Shown here: positions 8,657-16,016 of the stretch, one piece after another
Position numbering within the stretch: the stretch's first letter is position 1
How the letters are laid out: each line of letters starts with the position of its first letter
NCBI GenBank assembly: GCA_016291135.1
Contig: JAEFAE010000006.1
Span: 19,383-83,382, forward strand
Origin: Bacteroidales bacterium
GTDB lineage: Bacteria > Bacteroidota > Bacteroidia > Bacteroidales > F082
Direction: 5' to 3'
Length of the DNA stretch: 64,000 nucleotides
Translations under genes and position numbers: made by a program
The notes under the pieces: model-generated
Databases searched by the model: none
What the model was told of the DNA's origin: nothing
Seen by the model: the letters and a program-made list of their open reading frames with translations, nothing else

Positions 8657-8685
8657 GAATTATACGTACAATTGTAGTATAATTC
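8657..8685. promoter_or_regulatory. 29-bp near-perfect palindrome, candidate operator
   Basis: Arms GAATTATAC and GTATAATTC enclose a second palindrome, TACAATTGTA, with one asymmetric base. It sits between the divergent integrase and HTH genes, where a dimeric repressor or excisionase would be expected to bind. Confidence 0.5.
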
Positions 8686-8711
8686 ATAGTCCGACACAAG
8701 GCCTCATCTTT

Positions 8712-8740
8712 GCCCACGATTTAACCGTCGTGGGCATTTT
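8712..8740 (+). terminator. terminator-like hairpin ahead of the replication operon
   Basis: GCCCACGA and TCGTGGGC (8-bp perfect stem, 8-base loop) are followed by ATTTTCTTT. It lies 46 bases before the first HTH gene, so it either insulates the operon or acts as an attenuator in its leader. Confidence 0.55.
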
Positions 8741-8785
8741 CTTTATCGGTACCGTAAGTATGGCCCGCGCCAAAACAAAAGTATC

Positions 8786-9163
8786 ATGTTAGACACCATC
8801 ACCTTTGACCAACTGCCCAAGGCCGTCGCCGACATCCTCGACGGCATCGCGGAGCTGAAGAGCATCTGCAACGACATCCGTGACAAGGACTCCGGAAAGG
8901 ATGTTTACCTCACCGTGGAGGAGCTTTGCGCCTACCACCCCGACCACCCCTCGCAACAGACCGTGCGCCGCTGGAAACGGCTCGGCTACTTCCCCTATTA
9001 CAAGGACGGGGAGACGCGCCGCGTGAAGTTCAAGAAATCGGAGATAGACGCTTGGATTGCCTCCAGCAGGCACATGTCACGCCATGAGCGGAACGCGCTG
9101 CACGATGCGCAGATCCTTGCCAGACGGCGACAAATGGAGATAGGAGGGCTTGACGATGAATGA
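8786..9163 (+). CDS. helix-turn-helix DNA-binding protein (excisionase/AlpA-like)
   Basis: A 125-residue protein. Residues about 47-95 form a MerR/excisionase-type winged helix: a helix starting YLTVEELCAY, then QQTVRRWKRLGYFPYYKDG and the wing RRVKFKKSEIDAWI, the usual 'primer-binding/HTH_17' pattern of Bacteroidetes elements. The N-terminus is a predicted coiled coil and the C-terminus is basic. First gene of the rightward operon; it overlaps the second HTH gene by eight bases. Likely roles are excision control or replication initiation; the sequence does not separate these. Confidence 0.75.
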   Translation: MLDTITFDQLPKAVADILDGIAELKSICNDIRDKDSGKDVYLTVEELCAYHPDHPSQQTVRRWKRLGYFPYYKDGETRRVKFKKSEIDAWIASSRHMSRHERNALHDAQILARRRQMEIGGLDDE

Positions 9164-9365
9164 AGACCTGAAGGGTTATCCCGTGCTGTTCGACTGGATA
9201 GAGCTGTCGGACCTGCTGCTGATGCTTCACCTGACCAAGAACACCCTGAAGGAGTGGTGCTCGGAGGGTGGGTTGAAATGCAGCCGCATCAAGAACAAGA
9301 CCTATTTCCTGCGCCAGGACATTGAGCGCTTCCTCTACAACCACTACCAAACCTACAAGCCATGA
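9156..9365 (+). CDS. second small helix-turn-helix protein
   Basis: Start moved from the track's TTG (9150) to the ATG at 9156, because the strong AGGAGG at 9142-9147 is correctly spaced from it. The 69-residue product has a WIELSDLLLMLHLTKNTLKEWCSEGG helix-turn-helix followed by a short wing and YFLRQDIERFL, again of the excisionase/HTH_17 type. It overlaps both neighbours, so it is translationally coupled to the first HTH gene and the VirE-N gene. Paired small HTH proteins before a VirE/DUF3987 module are typical for Bacteroidales elements. Confidence 0.7.
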   Translation: MNEDLKGYPVLFDWIELSDLLLMLHLTKNTLKEWCSEGGLKCSRIKNKTYFLRQDIERFLYNHYQTYKP

Positions 9366-10024
9366 ACACCGACAAGAGCAACGCCCCGGCGATGTATTTC
9401 TGGGGCATACCCGACAGCTACGCCGTGAAGCCTTCGGCGCAATGCGACCTGAAGAGACTACCCGGCTTCAGCATCTTCAGGCGATCCATCACGAACAAAT
9501 ACCCCTACCAGGTGGTGAACCTGATCGATGTGTTTAACTACATCATCAGTGACTACGCCAAAGACCGCACCTGCGAATACCGCTCGATCAAGGACGAGCG
9601 GTACCGCCGACAGTACAAGTCGGACAAGTTCGACTACTGCACCTTCTCCGGCATCTTCACGGTGCGCATCGACAAGGCCATCATCCAGCACTCGGGCTAC
9701 CTCTGCCTCGACTTCGACCACCTGAAGGATGTGGAGGCCGTGTTTGAGCAGCTGAAGCAGGATCCTTATTTCGAGACGCTGCTGCTGTTTCGCAGTCCCT
9801 CGGGCGACGGTTTGAAGTGGGTGATCTCGTTCACGGACTCCTTCTATCGATACGGCAACGATGGGGAGTCGTTCGGGGAATACCAGGTGCGGTTTTTCGC
9901 TAGCCTCTACAACTACATCTTCAACCACTATGGCGTGGAGGTTGACCGCCACTGCCGCAACCTCTCCCGCGCCTGTTACCTGCCGCACGACGCGGAAGCC
10001 TACCTCAATCCCTCGCTGCTATGA
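9362..10024 (+). CDS. BT4734/BF3469-family protein (VirE N-terminal domain), primase-like
   Basis: A 220-residue protein consisting of the domain usually labelled 'VirE N-terminal' or BT4734-like. Landmarks are FSGIF.VRIDK, the acidic pair in CLDFDHL, and LLFRSPSGDGLKWVI. This resembles archaeo-eukaryotic primase-type folds, where the DxD-like aspartates bind metal. It overlaps the next gene by four bases (ATGA), and in many Bacteroidetes the same domain is fused to the DUF3987 protein encoded next. A role in priming replication of the element is likely by family association, not shown here. Confidence 0.75.
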   Translation: MNTDKSNAPAMYFWGIPDSYAVKPSAQCDLKRLPGFSIFRRSITNKYPYQVVNLIDVFNYIISDYAKDRTCEYRSIKDERYRRQYKSDKFDYCTFSGIFTVRIDKAIIQHSGYLCLDFDHLKDVEAVFEQLKQDPYFETLLLFRSPSGDGLKWVISFTDSFYRYGNDGESFGEYQVRFFASLYNYIFNHYGVEVDRHCRNLSRACYLPHDAEAYLNPSLL

Positions 10025-11787
10025 AGAAAGCCGTCTTCAATCCCGATGACTGGAATGCCGCCGTGGCTTCGTCGGCCAGGCACACGGATGTTGAAGCTTT
10101 GGTGTGTGCCGTTGAAGCCTCGGGCATCGACATCACGGCTGCCTATTCCGACTGGTTGGCCATCGGCTTCGCCTTAGTGTCGGAACTGGGCGAGGAAGGG
10201 CGACCGCTCTTCCATCGCCTCAGCCGCTTCTATCCGGGTTATGACATGGCCGTGGCCGACCGGCAATACACGGCCTGCTTGCGTGACGGGAGCCGAGAAA
10301 TCAGCATCGCCACGCTGTTTTATATCGCAAAACGTCATGGCGTTTCCTCATTTTCCTCAAGTTCCTCAACTGGTTGGGTTGAGGAACTTGAGGAAAACAA
10401 CAATGGTTGTTCTTGCGTTTCGACTGAAAATGATACTCCAAAGTCTTTGCCAACCTTTTCGCAATCAGTCCGTTTGGACCTTCCGGCCATCATGCAACGC
10501 ATTGTTTCCGATTCCGTTTCAGATGTGGACGCAGACATCCTAATCCTTGGCTCTCTTGCCGTTTTTTCGGCTTGTATCCCCAATGTTTTTGGCGTATATG
10601 ATCGCCGAGAAGTTTTTGCCAACCTCTTTCTTTTTGTCACTGCCCGTGCATCAGCAGGCAAGGGGCGTCTCTCATTGTGCCGTCATCTTGTGGCTCCGAT
10701 ACACCAGGCGTTACGTGACAAATATCACAGACAGATGAAGAAGTTTGAAGCCGCCCAAGCTGCTTTTGTTGCCAATCGTAAAAACGCCCTTGCTGTGCAG
10801 CCTAAGGAACCGCCGTTCCTCACTCTGTTTGTTCCTGCCAACAGCACGGCCACGGTGGTTTATCAAACGCTTGCCCAGAACAATGGTGTCGGTCTCCTGT
10901 TCGAGACCGAAGGCGATACCCTGGCCAATGCCTTCAACTCTGACCTTGGCAACTATTCAGACGGTTTTCGAAAGGCTTTCCATCATGAATCCATTTCCTA
11001 CCTCCGCAAGAAAGACCATGAATTCGTCGAGATTGTCAAACCTAAGTTCTCCGCTGTTCTTTCGGGTACGCCTCAGCAGATATTCAACCTCATTCCTGAT
11101 GCCGAAAACGGTCTTTTCAGCCGCTTCATTTTCTATACCATGCCTACTGAACTTGTCTGGCATGACATGTTCGCTTTCACGGGCGTTTCTACGGCTGATG
11201 AGCAGTTTAAGCAAATAGGCCGTGACTTCTATTCTTTTTTGAAGACGTTTTTCAAGAATCCAGTGCAGTTTACCCTTAGCCGGGTGCAGCAAGTCCAGTT
11301 CAACGCTTTCTTTGAGGCCACACAGCTTCGCTACGCTCGGTTCTTCGGTGATGACATCATTGCGTCTGTCCGCCGTCTTGGCCTTATTCTATTTAGGTTT
11401 GCGATGATTCTTTCGGTTTTGCGTCTCATCGATGAAAAGCCTTTTTCCTCTCAAAAGGTGCGGGAAGGGCTCGTGTGTGCGGATGCGGATTTCTCCACTG
11501 CTTTGGCAATGGTCAAAGTCCTGTTGGTTCATACAAGTTCTGTTTTTCAGGCTTTACCCCGAAAGCAGCCATCGTATAAAGCACTCAAAGGTAGCAAGCA
11601 GTTTGCCGATACTTCGCGGTCAAAGTTCTTTGAGGCTTTGCCAGCTTCGTTCAATCGTTCGACTTATCTCGCTATCGCCCAATCTTATGGCATCTCTGAC
11701 AAGACTGCTGAACGATATATTGCGGGGCTTTGCAAGTCAGGGCAGCTGGAGCATCCGGCCAACGGGCAATACAATAAATCTTCTTGA
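10021..11787 (+). CDS. PriCT-2 + DUF3987 replicative helicase/primase-like protein
   Basis: A 588-residue protein. Residues about 20-105 match a PriCT-2-type primase C-terminal helix bundle (YSDWLAIGFAL...RDGSREISIATLFYIAKRHGV). After a Ser- then Glu-rich linker comes the DUF3987 domain with P-loop-like TARASAGKGRL and acidic Walker B-like LLFETEGD, and a basic winged-helix end. Such proteins replace primase-helicases on Bacteroidetes elements. It is coupled to the VirE-N gene (ATGA overlap), and together they resemble a split version of a common fusion. The linker coding DNA forms a perfect 20-bp hairpin (separate entry). Base composition is more AT-rich in the last two thirds. Confidence 0.75.
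   Translation: MKKAVFNPDDWNAAVASSARHTDVEALVCAVEASGIDITAAYSDWLAIGFALVSELGEEGRPLFHRLSRFYPGYDMAVADRQYTACLRDGSREISIATLFYIAKRHGVSSFSSSSSTGWVEELEENNNGCSCVSTENDTPKSLPTFSQSVRLDLPAIMQRIVSDSVSDVDADILILGSLAVFSACIPNVFGVYDRREVFANLFLFVTARASAGKGRLSLCRHLVAPIHQALRDKYHRQMKKFEAAQAAFVANRKNALAVQPKEPPFLTLFVPANSTATVVYQTLAQNNGVGLLFETEGDTLANAFNSDLGNYSDGFRKAFHHESISYLRKKDHEFVEIVKPKFSAVLSGTPQQIFNLIPDAENGLFSRFIFYTMPTELVWHDMFAFTGVSTADEQFKQIGRDFYSFLKTFFKNPVQFTLSRVQQVQFNAFFEATQLRYARFFGDDIIASVRRLGLILFRFAMILSVLRLIDEKPFSSQKVREGLVCADADFSTALAMVKVLLVHTSSVFQALPRKQPSYKALKGSKQFADTSRSKFFEALPASFNRSTYLAIAQSYGISDKTAERYIAGLCKSGQLEHPANGQYNKSS
10351..10397. repeat. perfect 20-bp inverted repeat inside the DUF3987 gene
   Basis: Left arm TTTTCCTCAAGTTCCTCAAC (10351-10370), 7-base loop, exact reverse complement at 10378-10397. 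It encodes the flexible linker between the PriCT-2 and ATPase domains. Confidence 0.85.
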
Positions 11788-11789
11788 TC

Positions 11790-12023
11790 ATGGAAGCACT
11801 TATCCACATTGAAGCTTACACGGTGGCTGCTTACCGTGCCATCCGCCCCGCCATCGTGGCCACCAACATCGGCTACTTTGGCGTGAGTGGCCTGCTGATT
11901 TCGGCCAAGATCAAAACCAAGGATTATTCTTACCTTGTTGATGTCGTCAACCAAGCTGCTGAAGACGCTGGAGTTGAGCGCTCGGAATACAGCATTGTAT
12001 TAATGGAGATGCATAAAGCGTGA
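11790..12023 (+). CDS. small protein of unknown function, last gene of replication operon
   Basis: The track begins at a TTG overlapping the DUF3987 stop; the ATG at 11790 is a better start and gives 77 residues. The sequence has alternating helix-like segments (VAAYRAIRPAIVATNIGYFGVSGLLI) and an acidic C-terminal half, with no known motif or clear membrane segment. It follows the DUF3987 gene by two bases, so co-transcription is likely. Function unknown. Confidence 0.5.
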   Translation: MEALIHIEAYTVAAYRAIRPAIVATNIGYFGVSGLLISAKIKTKDYSYLVDVVNQAAEDAGVERSEYSIVLMEMHKA

Positions 12024-12033
12024 GCTTTAGAAA

Positions 12034-12288
12034 TCAGTTTATTAAGGCCTCGGCATCGCTATCGATGTCTGGGGCTTTTTTGTTGAGGAGCAAGAGCAAT
12101 TGTCGGGATTCGTTGAGAATAGGCTCTCGCTCTTCGAGAATTTTAGCCGTTTCCCGGATGCAATTTTGCACGGTTTCGTCGGAGGGATCACCGTCAAGGA
12201 GCTTGTCGATAGCGGCCACTCTCTTGTCGATGTCGGCAATTTGCGCGTTCAATTGTTTCAGGCGTTGAATTATCAGTTTCTTGTCCAT
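12034..12288 (-). CDS. small coiled-coil protein, unknown function
   Basis: The track start at 12339 is extended; the internal ATG at 12288 begins MDKKLIIQRLKQLNAQ and gives 84 residues with continuous heptad-like hydrophobic spacing (IADIDKRVAAIDKLL, ILEEREPIL). It is convergent with the preceding operon (10-base gap). A minus-strand -7 box lies about 210 bases upstream. Small coiled-coil proteins at element ends are common; no function can be assigned. A chance ORF is possible because the reverse strand is also open. Confidence 0.45.
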   Translation of the reverse strand: MDKKLIIQRLKQLNAQIADIDKRVAAIDKLLDGDPSDETVQNCIRETAKILEEREPILNESRQLLLLLNKKAPDIDSDAEALIN

Positions 12289-12500
12289 GACTTGATGGTT
12301 TTCTTGTGGCAAATAAAGAAGGCGCAGACTATGCCGCAACCATTGTCAAAAGGCTCTGGTAAACCCTACAAGTATGGAAACGACCAGCCCACGCCTATGG
12401 CGCAGGCCTTATCGTTCGGTCTCCACTTGTTGAAATTTACCAGATTTCTTTGACTAGGAAACGCGAGCGTAAAGCCTTATCGTTATGTCTTATATGGGTA

Positions 12501-12508
12501 CAAAAGTA
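12501..12508 (-). promoter_or_regulatory. minus-strand -7 box in element end
   Basis: Reads TACTTTTG on the minus strand (TAnnTTTG). It points toward the small coiled-coil gene about 210 bases away. Confidence 0.35.
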
Positions 12509-12614
12509 AGACTTTTCTGTGAAAGGGAGAATTTTTGTGGTTTTTGGAGGGTTTTTGTGCGGGAAGGGTGTGAAAGTGAGCGGTTGTGAGCAGGTGGTGA
12601 GGTTGAGCGAGGGC

Positions 12615-12715
12615 GTGTCAACGTGTCAACGGGCGTGTCAACACGGGTGTTTGTTGTCGAAATAATTATCATGAGTGGCCATAAAAATGGGATTTGGTTG
12701 ACACATGGTTGACAC
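12615..12715. repeat. five GTGTCAAC octamers, three direct and two inverted
   Basis: GTGTCAAC occurs at 12615, 12623 and 12635 on the plus strand. Its complement GTTGACAC occurs at 12697 and 12708. The clustering within 101 bases, 72 bases from the tRNA 3' end, resembles integrase arm-type sites or replication iterons. Confidence 0.8.
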
Positions 12716-12736
12716 GGGAGAGGGTGTTAAGGGGAA

Positions 12737-12769
12737 GAAAAATCCCTAATTGACTGGGAATCAATTAGG
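12737..12769 (-). terminator. hairpin after tRNA-Arg, terminator or recombinase core site
   Basis: Arms CCTAATTGA and TCAATTAGG (9 bp, perfect) flank a 7-base spacer. On the minus strand the stem is followed by GATTTTTCTT, as for a Rho-independent terminator of tRNA-Arg. The 9-7-9 geometry also fits a tyrosine-recombinase core site. Confidence 0.55.
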
Positions 12770-12786
12770 AATGTGTGGATTGATTG

Positions 12787-12858
12787 TAGCCCCACTAGGA
12801 CTCGAACCTAGATTTAAAGTTTAGGAAACTTCCGTTCTATCCCTTGAACTATAGGGCC
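12787..12858 (-). tRNA. tRNA-Arg (anticodon CCU)
   Basis: Folds as a 72-nt tRNA: acceptor GGCCCTA/TGGGGCT with a G-U first pair, D stem GTTC/GAAC, anticodon stem GAAGT/ACTTT with loop TTCCTAA (anticodon CCU, codon AGG), T arm CTAGG-TTCGAGT-CCTAG. CCA is not encoded. Its 3' end faces the repeat-rich end of the integrative element. Confidence 0.9.
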
Positions 12859-12951
12859 GTCCGGCAAACGGCTGCAAAAATACGTTTTTTCTGCTTCACT
12901 GCCAACAAATTCAAAAAATAGTCGTATTTTTATCGCTCAAATCTTTTTGCC

Positions 12952-15291
12952 ATGAATTGTCTGAAAAAACTCTTCATACTGCTGTTTTCCGTTTGCACCC
13001 TGATGGGGGTCGCCCAGGAAGGCGTAGGCATCGGCCAATGGCGGACCCACATGCCCTATCAGCAAGTCATTGATGTCGAGATCCTTGGCAGCAAGGTGTA
13101 TGCCGCCACCAATTACGAGCTCTTCGTCTATGACCGCGACGACAACAGCCTCTCCATCATGAACAAGATCAACAAGCTTTCCGACATCGGGATCGCCACC
13201 ATCCGTTGCAACCCCACGTTGGACCTCTTGCTGGTGGCCTATACCAATGCCAACATCGATCTGGTGGACGCCAACGGGCAGGTATACAACATGAGCGACA
13301 TCAAGGACAAGACCACCTTGGGCAACAAGACCATCAATAACGTCGTTTTCCGCGACGAGTTTGCCTATGTGGCCTGCGGATTCGGCATCGTGGTCTTCGA
13401 CTTGAAACGCCAGGAGGTCAAGGACACCTATTATATAGGTCAGAATGGCCAAGCGGTGGATGTCACCGATATCGCCTTCTACGACGGGAAGATCTACGCT
13501 TCCACCACAAGGGGGTTGTACTATGCCGACGCTGAGGGTGCCAACCTGGCCAATTACACCGCCTGGAGCCTCGACAGGACGCTCATACATCCCACGCTGA
13601 ATTACGATGAGATGGAGGCCTTCGGCGGGAAGCTCCTGCTCAACCACGACGGCTCGGTATACAACAGCGACACGCTTTTTGTCTATGACGGGAACCGTTG
13701 GAGCTACTTCGATCCTTCCTTTGTCACCGAGAAGCGGGAGCTGCGGGTCTGTGGCGATAAGCTGTTGTTGTCGTGCTACAGCAACGTCTATGTGTACGAT
13801 ACCGATCTTCAACGGGTGGATGTGGTGTATGAATGCGGTGGCGTCCTGTCGCCGAATGCTGTCACGGTGGATGTCGATGGCATGTATTGGATTGGTGACC
13901 AGATGCGGGGCATGATCCGCGCCAAGAACAGCTGGAACTACGAGGAGATCAGACCCAACGGTCCCTATAGCAAGAATGTGTTTGAGCTGAGCCATTGCGG
14001 AAAGCACGTGTGGATTGCCACCGGAGGTCACGACGCCAACTGGGCGCCGATATATGCCAAGAATGGGGTCTGCCATTTCGATGGCAATTGGTGGACCAAC
14101 TTGAACCGTCATACCGTTCCTGAGCTCCAGGACATGAACATTTTCGATTTCGTTTGTGCCGCCACCGATCCCTACGACACGGCCGTGACCTATGTGGGCA
14201 CTTGGGGGAGGGGCTTGTTGAAGTTCCGGAGCAACACGTTTGAGGCACGCTACGACAACACCAACAGCAGCCTCGAGGTATGGACCATGAACCAGGACCT
14301 GATCAACATCAGCGGCTTGGCTTTCGACAGCAAGGGAAACCTATGGGTGGCCAACACGGGTGCCAACAACCTGCTCTCCGTGATGGACCGCAACGGACAA
14401 TGGCGTTCCTACAACTTGGGTGGCGCCAACAGTGGCATCGACCTCTCCGTCCTCATGATCGACCATAACGACTACAAATGGATCCTCCGCCGTGCCGGCA
14501 ACGATGACAAGATCATCGTGTTCAACGACAACGGGACCCTCGACAACCCCGCCGATGACCAGGTCGTCTCGTTGCGATGCTCCGAAGGCCATGGCGGTCT
14601 GTCGGGTTCGGCAGTCAACTGCTTCGCCGTGGACCGCAACGGCTATGTCTGGGTGGGCACCGACAGCGGACCCTGCTATTTTGCCGACACGAAGAAGTTG
14701 TTCCAGTCGGGCAGTTACGACGCCAGCGTGGTTCTGGTGCCCCGTAACGACGGGACCGACCAGGTGGATGCGCTCTTCACCGGCATCCAGGTGTTGAGCA
14801 TCGCCGTCGATGGAAACAACAACAAGTGGTTCGGATTGGAATCGGGCGTGTATGAGATGTCGCCCGACTGCAAGACCCAGCTGCTCTATTTCAACACCCA
14901 CAACAGTCCCTTGTTCGACAACTCCGTCAAGACGATGACCATCAACGACGATGGGGAGGTCTTCTTCGGAACCGACCAGGGAGTGCTCTCCTATCGGGGT
15001 ACGGCCACGCCCGGAGGCGAGATCAACTCTGAGGTGACCGTGTATCCCAATCCCGTGCGCCCAGGCTTCAACGGCTATGTGGGCATCAAGGGCTTGGTGG
15101 AGGATGCCTTGGTCAAGATCGCCACGGTGGACGGCACCTTTGTGACCCAGCTGCTGGCCGAAGGCGGCCAGGCGGTTTGGGACTGCACCACCATCGACGG
15201 GCAAAAGGTCCAGCCGGGCATCTATCTGGTCTTTGTCAGCACCTTGCAGGGTACGGAACGTTATGTCGCCAAAATCCTTGTGGTGAATTGA
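12952..15291 (+). CDS. porZ: PorZ, type IX secretion beta-propeller surface protein
   Basis: A 779-residue protein with a cleavable signal peptide (ending VAQ), about 650 residues of propeller-like repeats (IGQWRTHMPY near the N-terminus, then repeated YVACGFGIVVFD and WVGTDSG-type blades) and a C-terminal T9SS sorting-like domain with VYPNPVRPGFNG. This is the architecture of PorZ, which presents anionic lipopolysaccharide to the PorU sortase at the outer-membrane surface. The length matches the family (about 780). It is followed by recO, whose ATG overlaps its TGA. T9SS function is supported by T9SS cargo elsewhere in the window (C10 protease, endonuclease I) and by the adjacent polysaccharide export operon. 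Confidence 0.8.
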   Translation: MNCLKKLFILLFSVCTLMGVAQEGVGIGQWRTHMPYQQVIDVEILGSKVYAATNYELFVYDRDDNSLSIMNKINKLSDIGIATIRCNPTLDLLLVAYTNANIDLVDANGQVYNMSDIKDKTTLGNKTINNVVFRDEFAYVACGFGIVVFDLKRQEVKDTYYIGQNGQAVDVTDIAFYDGKIYASTTRGLYYADAEGANLANYTAWSLDRTLIHPTLNYDEMEAFGGKLLLNHDGSVYNSDTLFVYDGNRWSYFDPSFVTEKRELRVCGDKLLLSCYSNVYVYDTDLQRVDVVYECGGVLSPNAVTVDVDGMYWIGDQMRGMIRAKNSWNYEEIRPNGPYSKNVFELSHCGKHVWIATGGHDANWAPIYAKNGVCHFDGNWWTNLNRHTVPELQDMNIFDFVCAATDPYDTAVTYVGTWGRGLLKFRSNTFEARYDNTNSSLEVWTMNQDLINISGLAFDSKGNLWVANTGANNLLSVMDRNGQWRSYNLGGANSGIDLSVLMIDHNDYKWILRRAGNDDKIIVFNDNGTLDNPADDQVVSLRCSEGHGGLSGSAVNCFAVDRNGYVWVGTDSGPCYFADTKKLFQSGSYDASVVLVPRNDGTDQVDALFTGIQVLSIAVDGNNNKWFGLESGVYEMSPDCKTQLLYFNTHNSPLFDNSVKTMTINDDGEVFFGTDQGVLSYRGTATPGGEINSEVTVYPNPVRPGFNGYVGIKGLVEDALVKIATVDGTFVTQLLAEGGQAVWDCTTIDGQKVQPGIYLVFVSTLQGTERYVAKILVVN

Positions 15292-16016
15292 TGGAAGACA
15301 AAGTCCAAGGGTTTGTCCTGCAATCCATCCGTTATGGCGATTCCAGCCTGGTGGTGAAGATCTACACCCAGCAGGTCGGGCTCCAGACCTATATGGTAAA
15401 AGGAGTGACCGGCCGCGCGGCGCACCATCGCGCCGCCCTCTTCCAACCCATGACCTTCCTCCGTTTCGTACAGAGCGGCCGGTCCCGTCCGAACAGCCTT
15501 TCCTACCTGAAAGAACCCGAGCTGCAATATGCCTACCAGTCGATTCCCATGGTGATGAACAAGAGCGCCATCCTGATCTATCTGTCTGAGCTGCTCTCGC
15601 ACACCCTGACCCAGACGGAACAGAACGAGGCCTTGTATGCGTTTGTCTTCCAGTCCGTGGTATGGCTCGACCTGGTGGAGTCGCATTATGCCAACTTTCC
15701 CTTGTATTTCACCTTGGAGCTGACCCGTTTCTTGGGCTTCTATCCCCATGTTCCCGAGCCGGGCCAGACCCTCTTCGACATGATGGAAGGCCGTTTTGTG
15801 TCCGTGGCGCCTCCGCATCCCTACTGGATGGAGCGGGAGCCAAGTGCCCTTGTGGCCCGTCTCCTGCAACGACCCATTGACGAGATGGCAACGGTTATAT
15901 TGAATGGAGAGCAACGGAATATGCTACTCGACGGCCTCTTAACATTCGTGCGACTGCATGCCCCCATGGTCAAGGGCTTGCAGTCGCACGAGATCTTGAA
16001 GGAAGTCCTTCGGTGA
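15291..16016 (+). CDS. recO: DNA repair protein RecO
   Basis: The track start at 15177 is out of place inside porZ. The ATG at 15291 overlaps the porZ stop (TGATG) and begins MEDKVQGFVLQSIRYGDSSLVV, the typical RecO OB-fold N-terminus. The 241-residue length fits Bacteroidetes RecO. The middle and C-terminal helical domain include LYFTLELTRFLGFYP, with the usual R-x-LG-x-x-P. RecO anneals SSB-coated single strands and loads RecA with RecR. No zinc-finger cysteines are apparent, as in other Bacteroidetes members. Translational coupling to porZ is likely. Confidence 0.85.
   Translation: MEDKVQGFVLQSIRYGDSSLVVKIYTQQVGLQTYMVKGVTGRAAHHRAALFQPMTFLRFVQSGRSRPNSLSYLKEPELQYAYQSIPMVMNKSAILIYLSELLSHTLTQTEQNEALYAFVFQSVVWLDLVESHYANFPLYFTLELTRFLGFYPHVPEPGQTLFDMMEGRFVSVAPPHPYWMEREPSALVARLLQRPIDEMATVILNGEQRNMLLDGLLTFVRLHAPMVKGLQSHEILKEVLR

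Larger units (their letters stand above)
8396..8785. other. AT-rich intergenic control region between integrase and replication operon
   Basis: About 390 bases without a credible gene; the 101-aa minus ORF here lacks any motif. It contains a minus-strand -7 box for the integrase, a 29-bp palindrome and a terminator-like hairpin (listed separately). It is the likely lysogeny or excision switch region of the element. Confidence 0.5.
4820..12786. mobile_element. integrative element with lysis cassette and replication module, abutting tRNA-Arg
   Basis: Gathers the holin/SEC-C/muramidase cassette, the broken integrase, two HTH proteins, VirE-N and DUF3987 proteins and a repeat-rich end next to the 3' end of tRNA-Arg(CCU), a classical integration target. 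The right border is inferred at the tRNA. The left border is not visible and could include the AT-rich phosphoesterase-NTPase gene or lie before the window. No capsid, terminase, relaxase or coupling protein is seen, so it is not a complete phage or conjugative element. Confidence 0.5.
12289..12786. other. non-coding element end between last gene and tRNA-Arg
   Basis: About 500 bases without a credible gene. Contents: an 11-base direct repeat GCCTTATCGTT at 12406 and 12474, a minus-strand -7 box, five GTGTCAAC-type octamers and a hairpin beside the tRNA. This matches an integrase arm-site/att region or a replication origin. Confidence 0.5.

Noticed and set aside
8392-8697. 101-aa minus-strand ORF upstream of the integrase
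   Set aside because: It crosses the 29-bp palindrome and the integrase -7 box, has no motif and overlaps the integrase start; treated as intergenic control DNA.
12490-12672. 60-aa minus ORF over the octamer repeats
   Set aside because: Low-complexity Thr/Pro/Ser-rich translation of repeated DNA with no start signal.
12615-12715. CRISPR-like array
   Set aside because: Repeat units are 8 bases, unevenly spaced and partly inverted, without spacers or cas genes.
12937-14112. 391-aa minus ORF opposite porZ
   Set aside because: Shadow frame of a GC-rich gene with repetitive Val/His/Asp-rich sequence and no family signature; porZ on the other strand has clear motifs.
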